5,102 bases of DNA, taken from Candidatus Atribacteria bacterium 4572_76. Lineage in GTDB: Bacteria; Atribacterota; Phoenicimicrobiia; Phoenicimicrobiales; Phoenicimicrobiaceae. The notes under the pieces are model-generated. The model had not been told where the DNA came from. It did no database searches and worked only from the letters and a program-made list of their open reading frames with translations. Both the position numbers and the translations under genes were made by a program. Shown piece after piece: positions 4,997 to 5,102 of this stretch; the first letter of the stretch is position 1, and every line of letters begins with the position of its first letter. The DNA is taken from contig NBMG01000045.1 in the NCBI GenBank assembly GCA_002084865.1, positions 1 to 5,102 on the forward strand. Direction: 5' to 3'.

Positions 4997-5031
4997 TTAG
5001 TATATAGTATCGAGTATATAATATTTAGTAG
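4997..5031. repeat. five-unit 7-bp array (consensus nnAGTAT) in the gltX leader
   Basis: The units are TTAGTAT (4997), ATAGTAT (5004), CGAGTAT (5011), ATAATAT (5018) and TTAGTAG (5025), without gaps. It starts a few bases upstream of the gltX ribosome site. CGAGTAT and GTATCGAGTA also occur in the 1428-1504 array. Being rich in TATA-like words, it could supply a -10 element for gltX, but no matching -35 is clear. Confidence 0.65.
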
Positions 5032-5042
5032 GATAGGCATCC

Positions 5043-5056
5043 CTCGTTTTCACGAG
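5043..5056. repeat. short hairpin CTCGT-TTTC-ACGAG, shared with 3186-3203
   Basis: A 5-bp stem with a TTTC loop. The core CGTTTTCACG is identical to the hairpin at 3186-3203, and in both places it follows a CATCCC/TATCCC word and lies beside a 7-bp array. A small ACAG/CTGT inverted repeat follows at 5058-5070. I see no gene between 4980 and the window end; this is the presumed upstream region of gltX. Confidence 0.5.
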
Positions 5057-5102
5057 AACAGGCCCGCTGTCTATTAATCTAGAATTTTTAGTTATCTTAT
5101 AT

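Overview
The window is AT-rich bacterial chromosome, and every recognisable gene lies on the minus strand. It therefore reads from right to left: gltX, tRNA-Gln, tRNA-Glu, terminator, a greA C-terminal fragment, a sua5-type tRNA modification gene, a long non-coding interval, then an aroH-aroF pair. Shine-Dalgarno sequences, 4-nt and 1-nt overlaps between genes, CCA ends encoded in both tRNA genes, an AroH-class chorismate mutase and a type I-beta DAHP synthase all indicate a bacterium. I cannot name the phylum from this window. The repeat-rich spacers around otherwise compact genes resemble uncultured lineages, but that is only an impression.

Right part (about 3040-5102): a complete glutamyl-tRNA synthetase gene is followed after 57 bases by tRNA-Gln(CUG), then a 189-base spacer and tRNA-Glu(CUC), and then an intrinsic terminator. 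I see no terminator between these three genes, so they may form one unit holding the synthetase and two tRNAs it could charge. Middle part (1655-2832): a 51-codon reading frame matching the GreA C-terminal domain overlaps by one base (TAATG) the start of a full-length Sua5/YwlC threonylcarbamoyl-AMP synthase, which has no ribosome binding site of its own. Left part (1-948): AroH-type chorismate mutase overlaps by 4 bases the start of DAHP synthase. The DAHP synthase frame is broken at the junction of its regulatory and catalytic domains and runs off the window edge.

The gaps are the unusual part. Three of them carry degenerate arrays with a strict 7-base period (1428-1504, 3176-3273 with 3294-3335, and 4997-5031). 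Three carry palindromes bounded by GTAGG/CCTAC (1053-1131, 1563-1591, 2897-2935). Two share a CGT-TTTC-ACG hairpin (3186-3203 and 5043-5056). The interval between sua5 and aroH also holds a small orphan coding remnant and a chain of inverted repeats. As minus-strand RNA these repeats can form two mutually exclusive folds, one ending in a strong terminator, upstream of the aromatic amino acid genes. I see no CRISPR array, transposase, phage or defence gene. The candidate novelties are the heptad-repeat spacers and the attenuator-like hairpin chain.
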